Positions 1-9,541 of a stretch of DNA of 64,000 nucleotides are shown piece by piece. Origin of the DNA: Paenibacillus azoreducens (GTDB lineage Bacteria; Bacillota; Bacilli; Paenibacillales; Paenibacillaceae); the NCBI RefSeq assembly GCF_021654775.1, contig NZ_AP025343.1, positions 3,191,501 through 3,255,500 of the forward strand. The letters run 5' to 3'. Within the stretch, counting starts at the first letter, position 1. Each line of letters starts with the position of its first letter. A program made the position numbers and the translations under genes. The notes beneath the pieces were generated by a model. The model saw nothing but the letters and a program-made list of their open reading frames with translations, was not told where the DNA came from and did no database searches.

Positions 1-104
1 CTGCCAAAGGGCACGGCCGGCTTTGCCTGATTGGTTGTCAGAGGTGCAAGCCTGCGGCCTTCGCCTCCGGCAAGCAACATGGCGATGCATTCTTTCTTAT
101 TCAT
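1..104 (-). CDS. glgC: Glucose-1-phosphate adenylyltransferase, N-terminal fragment
   Basis: Only the first 34 codons lie in the window; the gene runs off the left edge on the minus strand. The protein starts [19 protein letters not shown] and continues with a KPAVPFG motif. This is the nucleotide-binding signature (GGxGxRL...KPAVPFGG) of bacterial ADP-glucose pyrophosphorylases, which make ADP-glucose for glycogen. An AGGGGAG ribosome site lies about 13 nt upstream of the ATG. It is divergent from glgB, whereas glg genes are more often in one co-directional operon. The identification rests on this short but diagnostic N-terminus. Confidence 0.88.
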   Translation of the reverse strand, partial: MNKKECIAMLLAGGEGRRLAPLTTNQAKPAVPFG

Positions 105-300
105 GTTGATTGTTTCACTCCCCTAAATTTGTCAAGGTTAGTACTACATAAACGGGGCTGCCGCCCATCTGAAACGATTATATTGAAAAAAACCAAGAAA
201 ATTACCAGATTATTTTTCAATGATTATTTTCAAGTTAAATTCGCTTGCAATGGGTTCATGGTTTTTAGGCCGACTATATTTTGTGAAGCAGGTGATCTCA

Positions 301-2340
301 ATGGCAAAATCAAAGTCAAAAGCTATGCCCGGACTGCCGGCTACAGACGTAGACATTTATTTATTTCATGAAGGAACCTCCTGCCACAGTTACAGAATTT
401 TAGGCGCCCATCCTGCTGTGGAAGAAGGCGTGGAAGGCGTCCGGTTCAGCGTTTGGGCTCCGCATGCCCGGCATGTCGGTTTGGCCTCCGATTTTAACGG
501 TTGGAACGGAGCGCAGGATTCACTACATAAGATACCCGATTCGGGCATTTGGACTCGCTTTTTTCCGGGCATAACAGCAGGTACTTTTTACAAATATGAT
601 ATCGAGGGGCCGCATAGGGAACGTTTTTTGAAAGCCGATCCGTATGCGTTCGAAGCGGAGCTGCGTCCGGCGACGGCATCGGTAGTAGCCGATCTGAACG
701 GGTATAACTGGCAAGACGCCTCCTGGCAGCGAAAGAAAAAAAGCATAACCGTAAAACCGGTTAATATTTACGAAGTCCACCTCGGAACATGGCGGCAAAA
801 GAAAGACGGTTCTTTTTATTCTTACCGGGAGCTTGCCGAACTACTTATCCCATATCTAAAAAAGATGAATTACACTCATGTGGAATTTATGCCGCTCGCC
901 GAGCATCCATATGATTTATCATGGGGTTATCAATGTACGGGGTATTTTGCCGTTACCAGCCGCTTCGGTTCGCCGCGGGATTTTATGTATCTTGTCGATG
1001 CTTGCCATCAGGCGGAGATCGGAGTCATTATGGATTGGGTTCCGGCACATTTTACGAAGGATGCGCACGGCCTGCGCATGTTTGACGGGACGCCCTTATT
1101 CGAATATGCAGATTCGATCAAGGCGGAAAAACCAGGCTGGGGGACACTAAGCTTTGACTATGGCAAACCAGAGGTATGTTCGTTCCTCATATCAAACGCG
1201 ATTTTTTGGCTTGAGATGTTCCACATCGACGGTTTGCGAGTAGACGCGGTCACCAGCATGCTCCGTTTGGATTTTGAGAAAACTGAAGGGGAGTATCATT
1301 TAAACGAGCAGGGTGGTGTGGAAAATCTGGAGGCAATCGATTTCTTGCGGCAGCTTAATGCCGCAGTGTTCAAATATTTTCCGCATACGCTGATGATGGC
1401 TGAGGAATCCAGTGCATGGCCTGGCGTCACAGCGCCTGCTTCAGCAGGCGGGCTTGGTTTTAATTATAAATGGAACATGGGATGGATGAACGATACGCTG
1501 GATTATGTCGGCGCCCCTTTTGAGAAAAGACAGTCGAAGCATCATCACCTTACGTTCCCGATCGCGTATGCCTATTCGGAACAGCATGTCCTTCCACTGA
1601 GCCATGATGAGGTTGTACATGGGAAGAAATCGCTATTAAGCAAAATGCCTGGCGATTATGCGCAGCAGTTTGCCGGGTTAAGAATTCTGCTCGGATATCA
1701 AATGACGCATCCGGGGAAAAAGCTGCTGTTTATGGGCGGCGAATTTGGACAGTTCATTGAATGGCGCGACCAGCATGAGCTGGATTGGCTGCTGCTGGAG
1801 TATGAAAGCCATCGCATGCTGCAAATGTATGCGGCTGACCTGAACCGGTTGTATTTGGAAGAAAAGGCGTTATGGGAACTGGATCATAAACAGGAGGGTT
1901 ATGAGTGGATCACTCCGCATGATTCTGCGCAAAGCGTCATTTCTTACCTCAGAAAAGGGAAAAAGGTAAGCGACACGCTGATCATTATCATTAACTTTCT
2001 GCCGTGCGAACGTAAAAATTATCGCATCGGTGTCCCGCGTGCAGGGATTTATGTCCCTTTGTTTCAGAGCGAGGCTGAAAAATACGGCGGACAGGGCGTT
2101 TCGGTTCAAGACCCGATCCGTACGGATAAAATACGTTGGCATGAGCAGGATTACAGTTTGGAACTCACGCTGCCGCCCCTTAGTTTCATTGTTTTAAAGC
2201 GCAGCCCAGCCGGCGTAAAAAGCGCCCACATAGCGAAACCGGGGCCGCCTAAACAACTTTCAAATGCATCTTCAAGACAAAGCGGTGCAGGCAGCGCCAA
2301 TGGAAAAAGGAAGACAGCGAAAAGCGAAATTGGCAGATAA
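301..2340 (+). CDS. glgB: 1,4-alpha-glucan branching enzyme
   Basis: Forms alpha-1,6 branches in glycogen by cutting and transferring alpha-1,4 chains (GH13). The 679-aa product has an N-terminal CBM48-like segment (FSVWAPHA, DFNGWNG), a central barrel and a C-terminal beta domain. The catalytic triad is visible as Asp315 in GLRVDAV, Glu368 in MMAEES and Asp436 in LSHDEVVHG. A longer reading from 220 is possible, but the ATG at 301 has an AGGTGAT ribosome site 5 nt upstream and begins a typical N-terminus. The last 40 or so residues are a Ser/Lys-rich tail beyond the conserved domain. glgA follows after 15 nt, so the two are probably co-transcribed. Confidence 0.95.
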   Translation: MAKSKSKAMPGLPATDVDIYLFHEGTSCHSYRILGAHPAVEEGVEGVRFSVWAPHARHVGLASDFNGWNGAQDSLHKIPDSGIWTRFFPGITAGTFYKYDIEGPHRERFLKADPYAFEAELRPATASVVADLNGYNWQDASWQRKKKSITVKPVNIYEVHLGTWRQKKDGSFYSYRELAELLIPYLKKMNYTHVEFMPLAEHPYDLSWGYQCTGYFAVTSRFGSPRDFMYLVDACHQAEIGVIMDWVPAHFTKDAHGLRMFDGTPLFEYADSIKAEKPGWGTLSFDYGKPEVCSFLISNAIFWLEMFHIDGLRVDAVTSMLRLDFEKTEGEYHLNEQGGVENLEAIDFLRQLNAAVFKYFPHTLMMAEESSAWPGVTAPASAGGLGFNYKWNMGWMNDTLDYVGAPFEKRQSKHHHLTFPIAYAYSEQHVLPLSHDEVVHGKKSLLSKMPGDYAQQFAGLRILLGYQMTHPGKKLLFMGGEFGQFIEWRDQHELDWLLLEYESHRMLQMYAADLNRLYLEEKALWELDHKQEGYEWITPHDSAQSVISYLRKGKKVSDTLIIIINFLPCERKNYRIGVPRAGIYVPLFQSEAEKYGGQGVSVQDPIRTDKIRWHEQDYSLELTLPPLSFIVLKRSPAGVKSAHIAKPGPPKQLSNASSRQSGAGSANGKRKTAKSEIGR

Positions 2341-2355
2341 AGGAGGATCCGAAGC

Positions 2356-3792
2356 ATGAAGGTATTATTTGCTGCAGCAGAGGCGGTTCCGTTTATAAAA
2401 ATCGGGGGCCTGGCCGATGTGATCGGCGCATTGCCCAAGGCTTTGCAGGACAGCGGGGCCGAAGTCCGCGTGGTTTTGCCGAAATACCTTGGAATTCCGG
2501 AACATTTTCGGGCGCAAATGGAACATGTCGGCGAACTGTATGTTCCGGTAGGCTGGCGAAGCCAATATTGCGGAATCGAAAAGCTGGTGCATGACGATAT
2601 TACATATTATTTTATAGATAATAAATATTACTTTGGACGAGATGCGGTATACGGTTATATGGATGACGGGGAACGTTTTGCCTTTTTGAACCGGGCGGTA
2701 CCCCAGCTTTTGCAGGCTGCCGGCTTTCGGCCGGATATCATTCACTGCCATGATTGGCATACGGCGCTGATTCCGGTCCTTCTGGACGCGCATTACAGGC
2801 ATGACCCCTTTTACCAAAACATTCGGACCGTGTTTACGATCCATAACCTGCTGTATCAAGGCATTTTCCCATACGAAGTGCTTGGGGAACTGCTGGAGCT
2901 GGATGACCGGTATTTTACGATGGATGGGTTGGAGTATTACGGAAAAGTCAATTTTTTGAAAGGCGGCGTCGTATATTCAGACCATGTCACAACCGTCAGT
3001 CCAACCTATGCAAGGGAAATTCAAACCGCCCATTTCGGTTACGGACTGGAAGGTCTGCTGCATGCGCTGGGACCCAAATTGAGCGGGATCGTAAACGGAA
3101 TCGACACGAAAAGTTATAACCCGGCTGCGGATCCGCATATCGCTTTCCAGTACGGGGCCAGCATCGCCGCCAAAAGAGAAAATAAAGTGCGCCTGCAGGA
3201 AGAACTTCAACTGCCGATATCCCGCGATGTTCCGCTGATTGCGATGGTTACCCGCATGGTCGATTCCAAAGGGCTGGATCTTGTGCTCAGAGTATTGGAC
3301 GAGATGTTGACCTTTGACGATATGCAGTTTGTCATCCTTGGCACGGGCGACCCCAAATATGAGCAGTGGTTCAGGGAGGCACAGCAGCGCCACCAGCAAA
3401 AAATGTCCGCCCAAATCATGTTTGACGATGCGCTGTCCCGCAAAATATATGCAGCCAGCGATATTTTTTTGATGCCGTCGAACTTCGAGCCCTGCGGAAT
3501 CAGCCAACTGCTTGCGTTAAGATACGGCAGCATCCCCGTTGTCAGGGAAACAGGCGGACTGAACGACACGGTTCATTCGTACAACGAATTTACGGGGGAA
3601 GGGAATGGTTTCAGCTTCACGAATATCAATGCCCACGATATGATGCACACGATCCGGCGCGCCGTGTCGTTTTACCATCGGCCCGAGCACTGGAACAGGA
3701 TCGTGAAAAATGCATTGGACGGGGATTACAGCTGGAATGTTTCAGCGAACGAATATATGGATATTTATCACAGGATTTCAGGCGGAAAATAG
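2356..3792 (+). CDS. glgA: Glycogen synthase (ADP-glucose type)
   Basis: GT5 glycosyltransferase that extends alpha-1,4-glucan from ADP-glucose. The 478-aa length is normal for bacterial GlgA. The sugar-nucleotide motif KIGGLADV is at residues 15-22, followed by CHDWHTAL, TIHNLLYQG, GIVNGID and the C-terminal NFEPCGISQL...ETGGLNDTV signature. The start has a strong AGGAGG site. It is second in a glgB-glgA unit that ends at the hairpin terminator at 3810-3851. Confidence 0.96.
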   Translation: MKVLFAAAEAVPFIKIGGLADVIGALPKALQDSGAEVRVVLPKYLGIPEHFRAQMEHVGELYVPVGWRSQYCGIEKLVHDDITYYFIDNKYYFGRDAVYGYMDDGERFAFLNRAVPQLLQAAGFRPDIIHCHDWHTALIPVLLDAHYRHDPFYQNIRTVFTIHNLLYQGIFPYEVLGELLELDDRYFTMDGLEYYGKVNFLKGGVVYSDHVTTVSPTYAREIQTAHFGYGLEGLLHALGPKLSGIVNGIDTKSYNPAADPHIAFQYGASIAAKRENKVRLQEELQLPISRDVPLIAMVTRMVDSKGLDLVLRVLDEMLTFDDMQFVILGTGDPKYEQWFREAQQRHQQKMSAQIMFDDALSRKIYAASDIFLMPSNFEPCGISQLLALRYGSIPVVRETGGLNDTVHSYNEFTGEGNGFSFTNINAHDMMHTIRRAVSFYHRPEHWNRIVKNALDGDYSWNVSANEYMDIYHRISGGK

Positions 3793-3809
3793 TCAAATGA
3801 AAGTAAGCA

Positions 3810-3851
3810 AAAAGAGCATTCCGGTCTTAACAAAGTTCGGAATGCTCTTTT
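3810..3851. terminator. Bidirectional rho-independent terminator
   Basis: A 14-bp perfect stem (AAAAGAGCATTCCG / CGGAATGCTCTTTT) with a 14-nt loop has an A-tract and a T-tract on either side. It can serve both glgA and the converging GH13 gene. Confidence 0.9.
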
Positions 3852-3864
3852 CAGTTTCTGCCGG

Positions 3865-5613
3865 TTACTTGGCGATTTTACGGTACAAAATCCGGTATCC
3901 GTATGCGTCAAGGGTGATATTCATCACGCCGTTAACTGGCGGAACCTGCTCATCGCTCAAGGCATCGCGCCAATCGGTCGTGACCATCGGGTGGGAAAGG
4001 GTTTGTTTTTGTCCCGTATTGTTCATCCAGACCGTAAAGTGGATATCGGCATTCGCGCGTTCGTAGATAATGCAAGGATTGCCCGGATCGGCCTTCAGAA
4101 AGCGGAATCTGCCTTCGCGCAGCGCTTTATTTTTTTTGCGGAGATGGATCATCATTTTATAAAAATCATATAGCTCGCGATCCTGCTTATTTTGTTCCCA
4201 TATCATGCATTTGCGGCAGTCGGGATCGACGTCGCCGGTTATGCCAACCTCATCGCCATAAAAAATGCACGGTGTGCCCATGTAGGTAAACAGGAAAACG
4301 ACCGCCAGCTTTTGCTTGCGTTTATCGCCTCCAACCCGGGTCAACAATCTGGGGGTATCGTGGCTGCACAGCATGTTAAACACAACTTCGTTGGTTTGCT
4401 GCGGATAGCGCATCAGAAGGGAGCTCATGCGGTTAGAGAAGGTGGCGCCATCCATCCCGCCATTGAAAAACTCCAGCACCTTTTCGGCAAAAGGATAATT
4501 CATCACCGAATCGAATTGATCCCCCGACAGCCAGGATAAAGAATCGCTCCATACCTCGCCGACGATATACGCTTCCGGATTCACTGCTTTAACCACCGTG
4601 CGGAAATCGCGCCAAAAATGATGATCCACCTCATTGGCAACATCAAGGCGCCAGCCGTCCAGCTTGATTTCCCTGATCCAGTATTCGGCAACGTCCAGCA
4701 AATATTGCTTTACCTCCGGATTGGCCGTGTTAAATTTCGGCATATTGCCGTAAAAACCGAATGTATCGTAGGTGGCGATGCCGTTTTCTATCCGGGCGGG
4801 AAATTTGTTAACATGAAACCAATCCTTATATTTCGATTTTTCGCCGTTTTTGAGCACATCCTGGAACGGGGGAAACTGTTCGCTGCAGTGGTTGAAAACC
4901 GCATCAAGCATCACCCGGATCCCTTTGGCGTGGCAGGCTTCGACGACTTCTTTTAAAAGAGCATTGGTGCCAAAATGAGGATCGACCTGCTTATAATCAA
5001 CGGTATCGTATTTATGATTGGAAGGGGATTTGAACAGCGGAGTGAAATAGATCGCATTAATACCCAAATCCGCCAAATCATTTAAATGATCGAGCACTCC
5101 TTTCAGATCGCCGCCAAAAAAATTATCCATTTTCGGTTGTCCGCCCCAAGGGTCCGTTACCTCGGGATCATTGCTTGGGTCGCCATTTGCAAACCGCTCA
5201 GGGATAATTTGATAGAAAATCGCATCCTGAGCCCATTCAGGGACCGTAATCACATCGATCTCATGTATGTAGGGGAATTCATAATATCCGCCCGTCGGAG
5301 CGGGACAATAATGATATATTCCACTATCCAACATATAGGTTGTTTCTGTTCCTGCCGTAATGCGGAAAGCGTAGGATAAACGTTTGTATTTGGGCAAGAC
5401 CTCGGCTTCCCAGTAATCGAACATTTCATCGGACGCCGCTTTGTCCATCGTAATTTCAAAATAAGTCGATTTCCAGTCATACTTGTCTCCGGTCATCGCA
5501 ACTACGGAGTTTACATCGTTTTTCTTGGTGCGTACACGCAGGTGAATCGTGCGCGAATCGTAAGCATAAGCCCATTTATCACGGGGAACATGATATAAAG
5601 CTTCGAGCAGCAT
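3865..5613 (-). CDS. GH13 neopullulanase / maltogenic amylase-type alpha-glycosidase
   Basis: 582-aa cytoplasmic GH13_20-type enzyme, expected to hydrolyse maltodextrins, cyclodextrins or pullulan and to help degrade imported or stored glucan. The N-terminal 120 residues form the dimerisation/starch-binding domain of this family. The barrel then begins at WAQDAIFYQIIPERFANGD. Catalytic residues are Asp324 (WRLDVANE), Glu353 (VGEVWSD) and Asp419 (CSHDTPR). There is no signal peptide. An AGGAGGTG-like site precedes the start at 5613. It converges on glgBA, which fits a synthesis/breakdown pairing. Exact specificity (neopullulanase, cyclomaltodextrinase or maltogenic amylase) cannot be told from sequence. 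Confidence 0.92.
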   Translation of the reverse strand: MLLEALYHVPRDKWAYAYDSRTIHLRVRTKKNDVNSVVAMTGDKYDWKSTYFEITMDKAASDEMFDYWEAEVLPKYKRLSYAFRITAGTETTYMLDSGIYHYCPAPTGGYYEFPYIHEIDVITVPEWAQDAIFYQIIPERFANGDPSNDPEVTDPWGGQPKMDNFFGGDLKGVLDHLNDLADLGINAIYFTPLFKSPSNHKYDTVDYKQVDPHFGTNALLKEVVEACHAKGIRVMLDAVFNHCSEQFPPFQDVLKNGEKSKYKDWFHVNKFPARIENGIATYDTFGFYGNMPKFNTANPEVKQYLLDVAEYWIREIKLDGWRLDVANEVDHHFWRDFRTVVKAVNPEAYIVGEVWSDSLSWLSGDQFDSVMNYPFAEKVLEFFNGGMDGATFSNRMSSLLMRYPQQTNEVVFNMLCSHDTPRLLTRVGGDKRKQKLAVVFLFTYMGTPCIFYGDEVGITGDVDPDCRKCMIWEQNKQDRELYDFYKMMIHLRKKNKALREGRFRFLKADPGNPCIIYERANADIHFTVWMNNTGQKQTLSHPMVTTDWRDALSDEQVPPVNGVMNITLDAYGYRILYRKIAK

Positions 5614-6093
5614 GACTGCACCTCCAATTTGTCTTTGGATACTTCATTTACCGCAATATCGGAATGATGGCCCATGGCCCTCTTTGTCCTGATTCGGCAT
5701 TGTCATTATTATGCTCCAAAATGGGGAATGACTTGCTTGATTCTGTTGTGAATAGAAATGCATAAAAACAACAAAGCAAATACCTGATTTGACCATAGAT
5801 AGATGAAAAAGAAAATGAATAACCCGATTTCTCGTGGAATAATATGGAATTAATGGCGAAAATGAAACTCGTTACATTCAATTGGTATCGACCAATGGAA
5901 GATAAGGACCAAACTCGGAGTTTCATTGTTGACAAAATATTGAAAACAGTATATTTGTATGAAAATTACATTGCATAATCATGCAGAGTATTGTAGTATA
6001 AAACATGTTTTCCTACGCTGATGACGATCGGCCAATATGATCATACTATTTCTAAAACATAAGGAATCAAGTTGAAGACAGGAGAGAAGAAAG
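5614..6093. other. Intergenic region with nested inverted repeats and an artP promoter candidate
   Basis: No gene is seen in these 480 bases. A nested dyad lies at 5861-5927: outer arms AATGAAACTC / GAGTTTCATT (10 bp, perfect) enclose inner arms ATTGGT / ACCAAT. A TTGACA hexamer follows at 5929-5934, with an AT-rich -10 region near 5952. A short GCAT-AATC-ATGC dyad at about 5973-5984 is a possible operator. The dyad could belong to an operator or a transcribed leader; its role is unknown. Confidence 0.5.
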
Positions 6094-6900
6094 ATGAAAA
6101 AATGGGGAGTTTTAACGGTTTGCCTGATACTGGCCGGTAGTCTGCTGGCAGGCTGCGGTGGTAAAAATGCGGATCAGGCATCTGTTTCAGATAATGGCGG
6201 CAGCAAAACGGAAAAAACGGTTGTGCTTGGAACAAGCGCGGATTTTCCGCCATACGAATTTCACAAAATGCTTGATGGGAAAGACCAAATCGTCGGCTTC
6301 GATATCGAGATTGCCAAGCAGATCGCTGCAGATATGGGAGCCAAGCTGGAAGTCAAGGATATGGACTTTGATGCACTGCTTAGTGAATTGTCCAGCGGCC
6401 GCGTCGATTTTGTCATCTCAGGTATGACGCCGGATGAAAACCGGAAGAAAGAAGTGGATTTCTCGAATAATTATTACAAAGCCCAGCAAGCGGTTGTAGT
6501 ACGGGAAGCCGATAAAGACAAATATAAGACGATGAAGTCGCTTGAAGGGGTATCTTTCGGTATCCAAACCGGATCCATTCAGGAAGATATCGCCAAAAGC
6601 ATTCCAGGCGCGAAAATTACCGGCCTCGGAAAAATCAACGACATTATTATGCAGTTGAATTCAAACCGCGTCGATGCATCGATCATGGAAAAACCGGTAG
6701 CGGAAGCCTTCCTTAAAAATGTGAAGGGACTTGCGATTGCGGACGTTGTGCCGGAATATAAAGAAGACGGCTATGCGATTGGAATCAAAAAAGGCAATAC
6801 GGAGCTTGTGGAGCAAATCAACAAAACGCTGGACCGCCTGAAAGCAGAAAATAAAATTGACAAGTTTGTTTCCGAAGCCAGCGAGCTTGTGGCCAAATAA
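6094..6900 (+). CDS. artP: Polar amino acid ABC transporter, substrate-binding lipoprotein
   Basis: 268-aa extracytoplasmic binding protein. A signal peptide ends in the lipobox LLAGC (lipidated Cys21), followed by a bacterial SBP family 3 fold: TSADFPPYEF, IVGFDIEIAKQIA, DFDALLSELSSGRVDFVISGMT. It delivers a polar amino acid to the permease and ATPase encoded next. Subunit sizes (268/219/240 aa) and order resemble the B. subtilis arginine transporter ArtPQR, so arginine or a related basic amino acid is the best guess; ligand specificity is inference. AGGAGAG precedes the ATG. A hairpin between this gene and artQ may favour binding-protein mRNA. Confidence 0.85.
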   Translation: MKKWGVLTVCLILAGSLLAGCGGKNADQASVSDNGGSKTEKTVVLGTSADFPPYEFHKMLDGKDQIVGFDIEIAKQIAADMGAKLEVKDMDFDALLSELSSGRVDFVISGMTPDENRKKEVDFSNNYYKAQQAVVVREADKDKYKTMKSLEGVSFGIQTGSIQEDIAKSIPGAKITGLGKINDIIMQLNSNRVDASIMEKPVAEAFLKNVKGLAIADVVPEYKEDGYAIGIKKGNTELVEQINKTLDRLKAENKIDKFVSEASELVAK

Positions 6901-6922
6901 TATCGATCTTGCAAAACAGGGG

Positions 6923-6950
6923 AAAATAGCGAATGCCATTTCGCTATTTT
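6923..6950 (+). terminator. Intercistronic hairpin between artP and artQ
   Basis: An 11-bp stem (AAAATAGCGAA / TTCGCTATTTT) with a 6-nt loop is followed by a T-run. It looks like a leaky terminator or mRNA-stabilising hairpin that would set the excess of binding protein over permease. Confidence 0.75.
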
Positions 6951-6983
6951 TTCTGTTGTACGTGAAGGAGGATGTAGCTTTTC

Positions 6984-7643
6984 ATGAATATATTTCAAAC
7001 GTTCTGGGAGTATCGGTCGTATTTTGCGACGGGTATTCAGTATACGCTGCTGCTGGCGGCGATTGGGGTCATTTGCGGCTTTATTCTCGGCATATTGATT
7101 TCCCTGCTGCGGCTGTCGCGTTTTTGGCTGCCGCGTTTTTTGGGCACGGTATGGGTGGAAATTTTGCGGGGCACCCCAATGCTCGTGCAGCTTTTTATTA
7201 TCCATTACGGTTTAACATCGTTTGGCATTAAATTTACCCCGATCGAGTCCGGTGCTATTACGCTTTGCATCAACAGTTCCGCTTATTTGGCGGAGGTGTT
7301 CCGTGCAGGGATCCAGGGGATTGACCGGGGACAAGCCGAGGCTGCTCGTTCCTTGGGAATGACGAAAGGCATGACCATGAGATACATCATCCTGCCGCAA
7401 GCCGTGAAAAGCGTGCTGCCGGCCATCGGCAACGAATTTATAACCATTATTAAAGAATCATCAATCGTATCGTTTATCGGTGTTACTGATTTGATGTACC
7501 AGGCACGGGCTGTAACTAGCATTACGTATGAATCGCTCAAGCCGCTTTTGATCATCGCTGCCATTTATTTTGTGATGACCTTTACGCTTTCCAAGCTGCT
7601 CGGCCTGTTCGAAAGGAGGTTAAATACGGATGATCACCGTTAA
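6984..7643 (+). CDS. artQ: Polar amino acid ABC transporter, permease
   Basis: 219-aa HisM/GlnP-type inner-membrane permease. Several hydrophobic segments are visible, and the EAA loop that docks the ATPase reads [22 protein letters not shown]. The start has AAGGAGG upstream. It overlaps artR by 14 nt, so the two are translationally coupled. The family transports polar or basic amino acids. Confidence 0.9.
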   Translation: MNIFQTFWEYRSYFATGIQYTLLLAAIGVICGFILGILISLLRLSRFWLPRFLGTVWVEILRGTPMLVQLFIIHYGLTSFGIKFTPIESGAITLCINSSAYLAEVFRAGIQGIDRGQAEAARSLGMTKGMTMRYIILPQAVKSVLPAIGNEFITIIKESSIVSFIGVTDLMYQARAVTSITYESLKPLLIIAAIYFVMTFTLSKLLGLFERRLNTDDHR

Positions 7644-8352
7644 GGATTTGCATAAATCATTTGGCAAACTTGAAATTTTGAAAGGCGTGGACATCGAAAT
7701 CGCCAAAGGGGAAGTTGTCGTTGTCATCGGCCCCAGCGGATCGGGGAAAAGTACGTTTCTGCGATGCCTGAATCTGCTTGAGACGCCGACAAAAGGCGAA
7801 ATCACCTTCGAGGGCGAGTCCATTACGGATAAAAAGCATAACATCAACCTCACGCGTGAAAAAATGGGGATGGTGTTTCAGCAATTCAATTTATTCCCTC
7901 ATAAAACGGTACTTGAAAATATAATGCTTGCTCCGGTGAAGGTGAAAAAAATGCCGCAGTCTGAAGCCGAAAAAATCGCTTTGGAACTTCTGCGGACCGT
8001 TGGCCTTGCCGATAAAAAGGATGCATATCCTTCCCAGCTCTCCGGTGGCCAAAAACAGCGCATAGCCATTGCCCGCGCGCTGGCGATGCAGCCGCATGTG
8101 ATGCTGTTCGACGAACCGACGTCGGCGCTGGATCCCGAGATGGTAGGGGAAGTGCTGGAAGTGATGAAAAAGCTGGCTGAAGGCGGCATGACCATGGTCA
8201 TCGTAACCCATGAAATGGGTTTTGCCAGAGAAGTCGGCGACCGGATTATTTTCATGGATGGCGGACACATCATGGAGGAAGGCACGCCGGCGCAGGTGTT
8301 TGGGAATCCCCAAAACATCCGTACCCAAGATTTCCTCAGCAAGGTTCTCTAA
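7630..8352 (+). CDS. artR: Polar amino acid ABC transporter, ATPase
   Basis: 240-aa cytoplasmic ABC ATPase of the GlnQ/HisP class. Walker [10 protein letters not shown] is at residues 34-42, followed by the signature LSGGQKQR, the Walker B region [11 protein letters not shown] and the switch His in IVTHE. It powers the transporter formed with the preceding permease. The start lies inside artQ with AAAGGAGG upstream. A terminator follows. Confidence 0.94.
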   Translation: MITVKDLHKSFGKLEILKGVDIEIAKGEVVVVIGPSGSGKSTFLRCLNLLETPTKGEITFEGESITDKKHNINLTREKMGMVFQQFNLFPHKTVLENIMLAPVKVKKMPQSEAEKIALELLRTVGLADKKDAYPSQLSGGQKQRIAIARALAMQPHVMLFDEPTSALDPEMVGEVLEVMKKLAEGGMTMVIVTHEMGFAREVGDRIIFMDGGHIMEEGTPAQVFGNPQNIRTQDFLSKVL

Positions 8353-8365
8353 CAGGATGCTGCTT

Positions 8366-8409
8366 AAAGCTTCGTACAGGGTTCATAACCTTGGACGGAG
8401 CTTTTTTTG
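8366..8409 (+). terminator. Rho-independent terminator of art operon
   Basis: Stem AAAGCTTCGT / ACGGAGCTTT (one G-U pair) followed by seven or more T residues, directly downstream of artR. Confidence 0.8.
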
Positions 8410-8610
8410 TCATATAAAGAAAGTACTCTGTTTACATAACAAAAATACTGTTAATAAATCGATTTATTTGTAACTAAATTCTTTAAAAGAATGTCATTTT
8501 TTTCGCAGCTTTATATATCAAAGTCACGCTGATAACGGAAGTTTTGTTTCTATAGATTGCAAACTGGTAACAATTTCATGCGCACAGGTTACAAAATTGT
8601 GATATATTGA

Positions 8611-8748
8611 ATGAGCCGAAACTTTGAAACACAAAGTGCGGGGGAAAATTTTATCGTGAAATGTTAGTCATCACTTGGGGTGAATCGTTCATTGGAACGT
8701 AGGGTTGTCTCCTCAATCCGAATCCGACAGCTAACCTCGCAGGCATTG
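8611..8748 (+). ncRNA. ydaO/yuaA-type cyclic di-AMP riboswitch
   Basis: The leader contains GTGCGGGGGA, GGGGTGAATCG, CCGAATCCGACAG and CAGCTAACCTCGCAGGC (8728-8744). These are the conserved blocks of the ydaO/yuaA riboswitch class, which binds c-di-AMP and normally shuts off expression of wall hydrolases and osmolyte transporters. It sits directly upstream of a LysM-3D wall protein, a classical target. The 5' boundary is approximate. A TATATT element at 8603-8608 is a possible -10. No clear intrinsic terminator is seen between the motif and the ATG, so control may act on the ribosome site. Confidence 0.9.
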
Positions 8749-8768
8749 ATGGATCTTAAGGAGGAACT

Positions 8769-9425
8769 ATGAAGAAGAGATTTTTGACTGCTAAAATATT
8801 GACAGCTGCACTCGGCGTTACCTTGGCGATGCAAGCCACACCGATTCACGCGGATTCTGTACATGTAGCCAAAGATGGCGATACCTTTTATACTCTTTCA
8901 AAAACATACGGTGTAGGTTTAAGTCAACTTATGAACGCCAATCCAAACATTGAAGCAAACAACATCTATGCAGGCTTGAAATTGAATGTACCGGGACAAA
9001 ACACGGTGAAGGCATATGCGGATCCGGCTCCAACGCTCATTTCCGCTTCCCTGAATGTTGATTCCGACCAAAAGGTCGTGGAAGCATGGGGGAAATCCTA
9101 TAATTACACTAAAAAACTGCAAGTGAAAGCTTCAGCCTACTCCTCGGCAGCCAGCGAAAATGGAGGATGGGGCGCCGTCGATTATTTCGGCAATCCGCTT
9201 GAACTGGGAACCATCGCGGTAGACCCTTCTGTCATTCCGCTTGGCACGAAGGTTCTTATCACAGGTCACAGCTTCCCCGGTCTTCCTAAAAAAGCTTTCG
9301 TAGCCACAGCCAGAGATACAGGCGGCGCCATCAAAGGCAACCGCATTGACATCTTTGTTCCAGGCAGCGCGCAAAGCGTCAGCGATTTTGGTTTCCAGAA
9401 CGTCGAATTGTATTTTATTAACTAG
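8769..9425 (+). CDS. Secreted LysM and 3D-domain cell wall protein (YocH-like)
   Basis: 218 aa. A signal peptide (residues 1-28, ending around IHADS) is followed by a LysM peptidoglycan-binding motif (residues 30-75, GDTFYTLSKTYGV...GLKLNVPG) and a C-terminal 3D domain (about 120-218) with the conserved Asp residues in TARDTGGAIKGNRIDIF. 3D domains resemble the catalytic part of MltA-type lytic transglycosylases, so a peptidoglycan-remodelling role is expected. The upstream c-di-AMP riboswitch ties expression to turgor and wall homeostasis. AAGGAGG precedes the ATG. Confidence 0.9.
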   Translation: MKKRFLTAKILTAALGVTLAMQATPIHADSVHVAKDGDTFYTLSKTYGVGLSQLMNANPNIEANNIYAGLKLNVPGQNTVKAYADPAPTLISASLNVDSDQKVVEAWGKSYNYTKKLQVKASAYSSAASENGGWGAVDYFGNPLELGTIAVDPSVIPLGTKVLITGHSFPGLPKKAFVATARDTGGAIKGNRIDIFVPGSAQSVSDFGFQNVELYFIN

Positions 9426-9471
9426 ATGTTAGAAGCGCATTGACTTACCCCCGATCGCTTTTAATAAAACG

Positions 9472-9515
9472 GAGCCGCCCTCAAAAGTCTTTAAGACTTG
9501 AGGCGGCTCTTTTAT
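9472..9515 (+). terminator. Rho-independent terminator
   Basis: A GC-rich stem (GAGCCGCCCTCAA... / ...TTGAGGCGGCTC) followed by TTTTAT, downstream of the LysM-3D gene. Confidence 0.88.
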
Positions 9516-9541
9516 CTATGTGAAGCTATGATGTTAAAAAG

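Noticed and set aside
2977..3507. 176-aa minus-strand open frame within glgA
   Set aside because: Shadow frame antisense to a clearly identified glycogen synthase.
8435..8446. Fourth TTATGTAAAC-like word (minus strand) as another dif-like site
   Set aside because: The right arm matches only partly and the left arm shows no CATAA-type partner; treated as chance in an AT-rich gap.
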